29,975 nucleotides of DNA from Cytauxzoon felis (taxonomy: Eukaryota > Apicomplexa > Aconoidasida > Piroplasmida > Theileriidae). The stretch spans positions 1-29,975 of the forward strand of contig JAIQCW010000191.1 of the NCBI GenBank assembly GCA_020283715.1, read 5' to 3'. The translations under genes were made by a program, and so were the position numbers. Of the stretch, positions 28,655 through 29,975 are shown in pieces. The notes below the pieces were generated by a model, which did not search any database, had not been told where the DNA came from, and worked only from the letters and a program-made list of their open reading frames with translations. Numbering within the stretch: position 1 is the first letter of the stretch; every line of letters starts with the position of its first letter.

Positions 28655-29975
28655 TTAGAATAGATTAAGTAGTGATTCTAATAGTGTTATTGTATTTAAT
28701 TTTGTGTTTACATTACTTTTATTATTGATTATTTGTGTATAGATATTATTTGTATAGATGCACCAATGGTGTTTTACTGATTTGTTGATTTGATTGATTA
28801 GTTGAAGGTATTTATAAATTTCAAGTTTGACTTTGTTATTATTGAATGATGATGACAATGTTAGGCAGCATTTACAAAATCCGATTATTAATGATTGTGT
28901 AATGATTGGATCTAATGTTAAACTATGAATGATTGGAACATGTTGTCTTGAAAAGTATTCAAACATTTGAGATTTATCATCTTGTGGTGTAAAATCAATC
29001 TAAATTATTAAATTAAAATTATGGGGAAATTATTATTTGTCATCAACTTACATAATTTTTTAATCTTTTAAATAATATATCCATCGACTGTCTTGACATG
29101 TCCAATACAAATGAATTTATAAATGACAATTCATTGAAGGAAGTTCCGAGCGTAGTGAGGAGGGAGGAAGATGAGTCATTGAAGGCAGTGGGGTCATTGA
29201 AGGCAGTGGGGTCATTGAAGGCATTGGAGTCATTGAAGGCATTGAAGTCATTGAAGGTACCAACAGTCTCATCCACATCTTCCATACATGTCAATATACT
29301 TTTAATCCTTTTACATAATAATTCATCTATCCTAATGGTGTAAATAATTTGTTCCATGAATAAATTTGATGATTCTTCATGGAAAATTGTATCCATTTCA
29401 GCTAATTTATATAAATTTTCATCATTAATACATGTTAATGTATATAAATTATCATTTTTTTTAGAAAATTTAATAATTAATTCATTGATTGGTCTATATA
29501 TATTTAAATCCAAATATATTAATTGATTAAATAATTTCAATACAAATTCAATATTATAACACTATATTAATAAATATATTATTATATATATATATACTTA
29601 CCCCATATATCATTTCCAATAATTCATATATACAATTATTGTGGTGTAAATTAACCCCATTTGCACTATAACTTTCTAGTATTATAGAACAATATTTAGA
29701 AGTAATATAACGTATAAAATTATTTTCATCTTGTAATGATAAAAATAAAAATGTATATAAATGTAATGAATAATTATTAGATGGTAATATATCAGGTCTA
29801 TTAATCTTATATAAAAAGTCCAAAAACTCAAATTTTATACCCGAATTAAATATAGGCTGAATAAATCTAAATATAATATCCGAACCCAACCTTATTAAAT
29901 ATAATACATCAATCATTGAAATGTCGTAATTATCATACCGTACCCCACTTGAGGTCCAATCTCTATCTTCACCTC
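28655..29975 (-). CDS. 3' part of a helical-repeat protein gene, cut by the window edge
   Basis: Function not recognised. Exons on the minus strand: the exon ending at 29602 (open leftward from the window edge), 29561-29052 and 28999-28655; introns of 40 and 52 bp, all phase 0. The protein is Leu/Ile-rich and helical (FEFLDFLYKINRPDIL, IRYITSKYCSIILE, EIYKYLQLINQINKSV), similar in style to the 9971-17156 product but not obviously homologous. A five-fold six-residue repeat (AFND plus two residues) sits in the middle exon. At the right edge the frame continues upstream into a repeat module (DWTSSG), the same frame as other exonic copies, so this gene too seems to carry an insertion. Confidence 0.7.
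29176..29265. repeat. 18 bp tandem repeat within coding sequence
   Basis: Five units starting at 29176, 29194, 29212, 29230 and 29248, each tcattgaaggcattgga-like. On the minus strand they encode AFND followed by two variable residues. The opposite strand is open too (SLKAVG units). Confidence 0.9.
29941..29975. repeat. Start of another dispersed repeat at the right edge
   Basis: Reads ccccacttgaggtccaatc, a terminal box in inverted orientation, and then runs off the window. It is continuous with the open frame of the minus-strand helical gene. Confidence 0.75.

Noticed and set aside
1..29975. CRISPR array
   Set aside because: The repeats are irregular in spacing and order, occur on both strands, vary in sequence, and lie within exons and introns of eukaryotic genes.

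Overview
This window looks like nuclear DNA of a piroplasmid apicomplexan, most likely of the Theileria/Cytauxzoon lineage. The reasons are very AT-rich sequence, genes cut by many tiny introns (mostly 35-50 bp), a RAP-domain gene, and two secreted proteins whose beta-rich blocks resemble the Theileria FAINT (DUF529) domain. I cannot fix the species from sequence alone; Cytauxzoon is a reasonable candidate. No rRNA, tRNA, CRISPR array or bacterial-type element was seen.

Layout, left to right: a 12-exon RAP-domain gene (minus, 139-3637); a large cysteine-rich ORF (plus, 4140-6113); an ING-type gene (minus, 6210-7553); SBDS (plus, 7906-9597); a 23-exon helical-repeat gene of unknown function (plus, 9971-17156); two FAINT-like secreted protein genes (plus, 18200-18755, with a one-base frame break, and 19971-22031); a NOT4/CNOT4-type RING-RRM gene (minus, 22449-25281); ZPR1 (plus, 26130-28319); and the 3' part of a second helical-repeat gene (minus, 28655 to the right edge). 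I worked the splice structures out by hand from GT...AG signals and reading phase. For RAP, ING, SBDS, NOT4 and ZPR1 the exon lengths sum to an exact multiple of three.

About twenty copies or clusters of a modular, GC-richer dispersed repeat run through all of this. It is built from short palindromic or hairpin modules and usually begins and ends with inverted copies of a TCCACCTGAGGT-like box. The copies fall into classes. (1) Exonic copies are stop-free, in one shared sense frame, and interrupt coding exons (SBDS domain III, four exons of the helical gene, a FAINT protein linker, and the gene at the right edge). (2) Intronic copies carry an additional ~240 bp AT-rich core; all four cores seen sit in introns of 551-734 bp (ING, helical gene, NOT4-type gene, ZPR1). 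(3) One copy, in a RAP-gene intron, carries instead an antisense 3' fragment of the cysteine-rich gene family. (4) Intergenic copies lack the core.

The most notable signal is that the hairpin stems covary. A loop of the form GATCTNNGGGA is flanked by at least six different arm pairs that remain complementary, and two other hairpins show similar stem swaps, although the encoded amino acids change. This points to constraint or a copying mechanism at the nucleic-acid level. I know of no description of this element, but I could not search.
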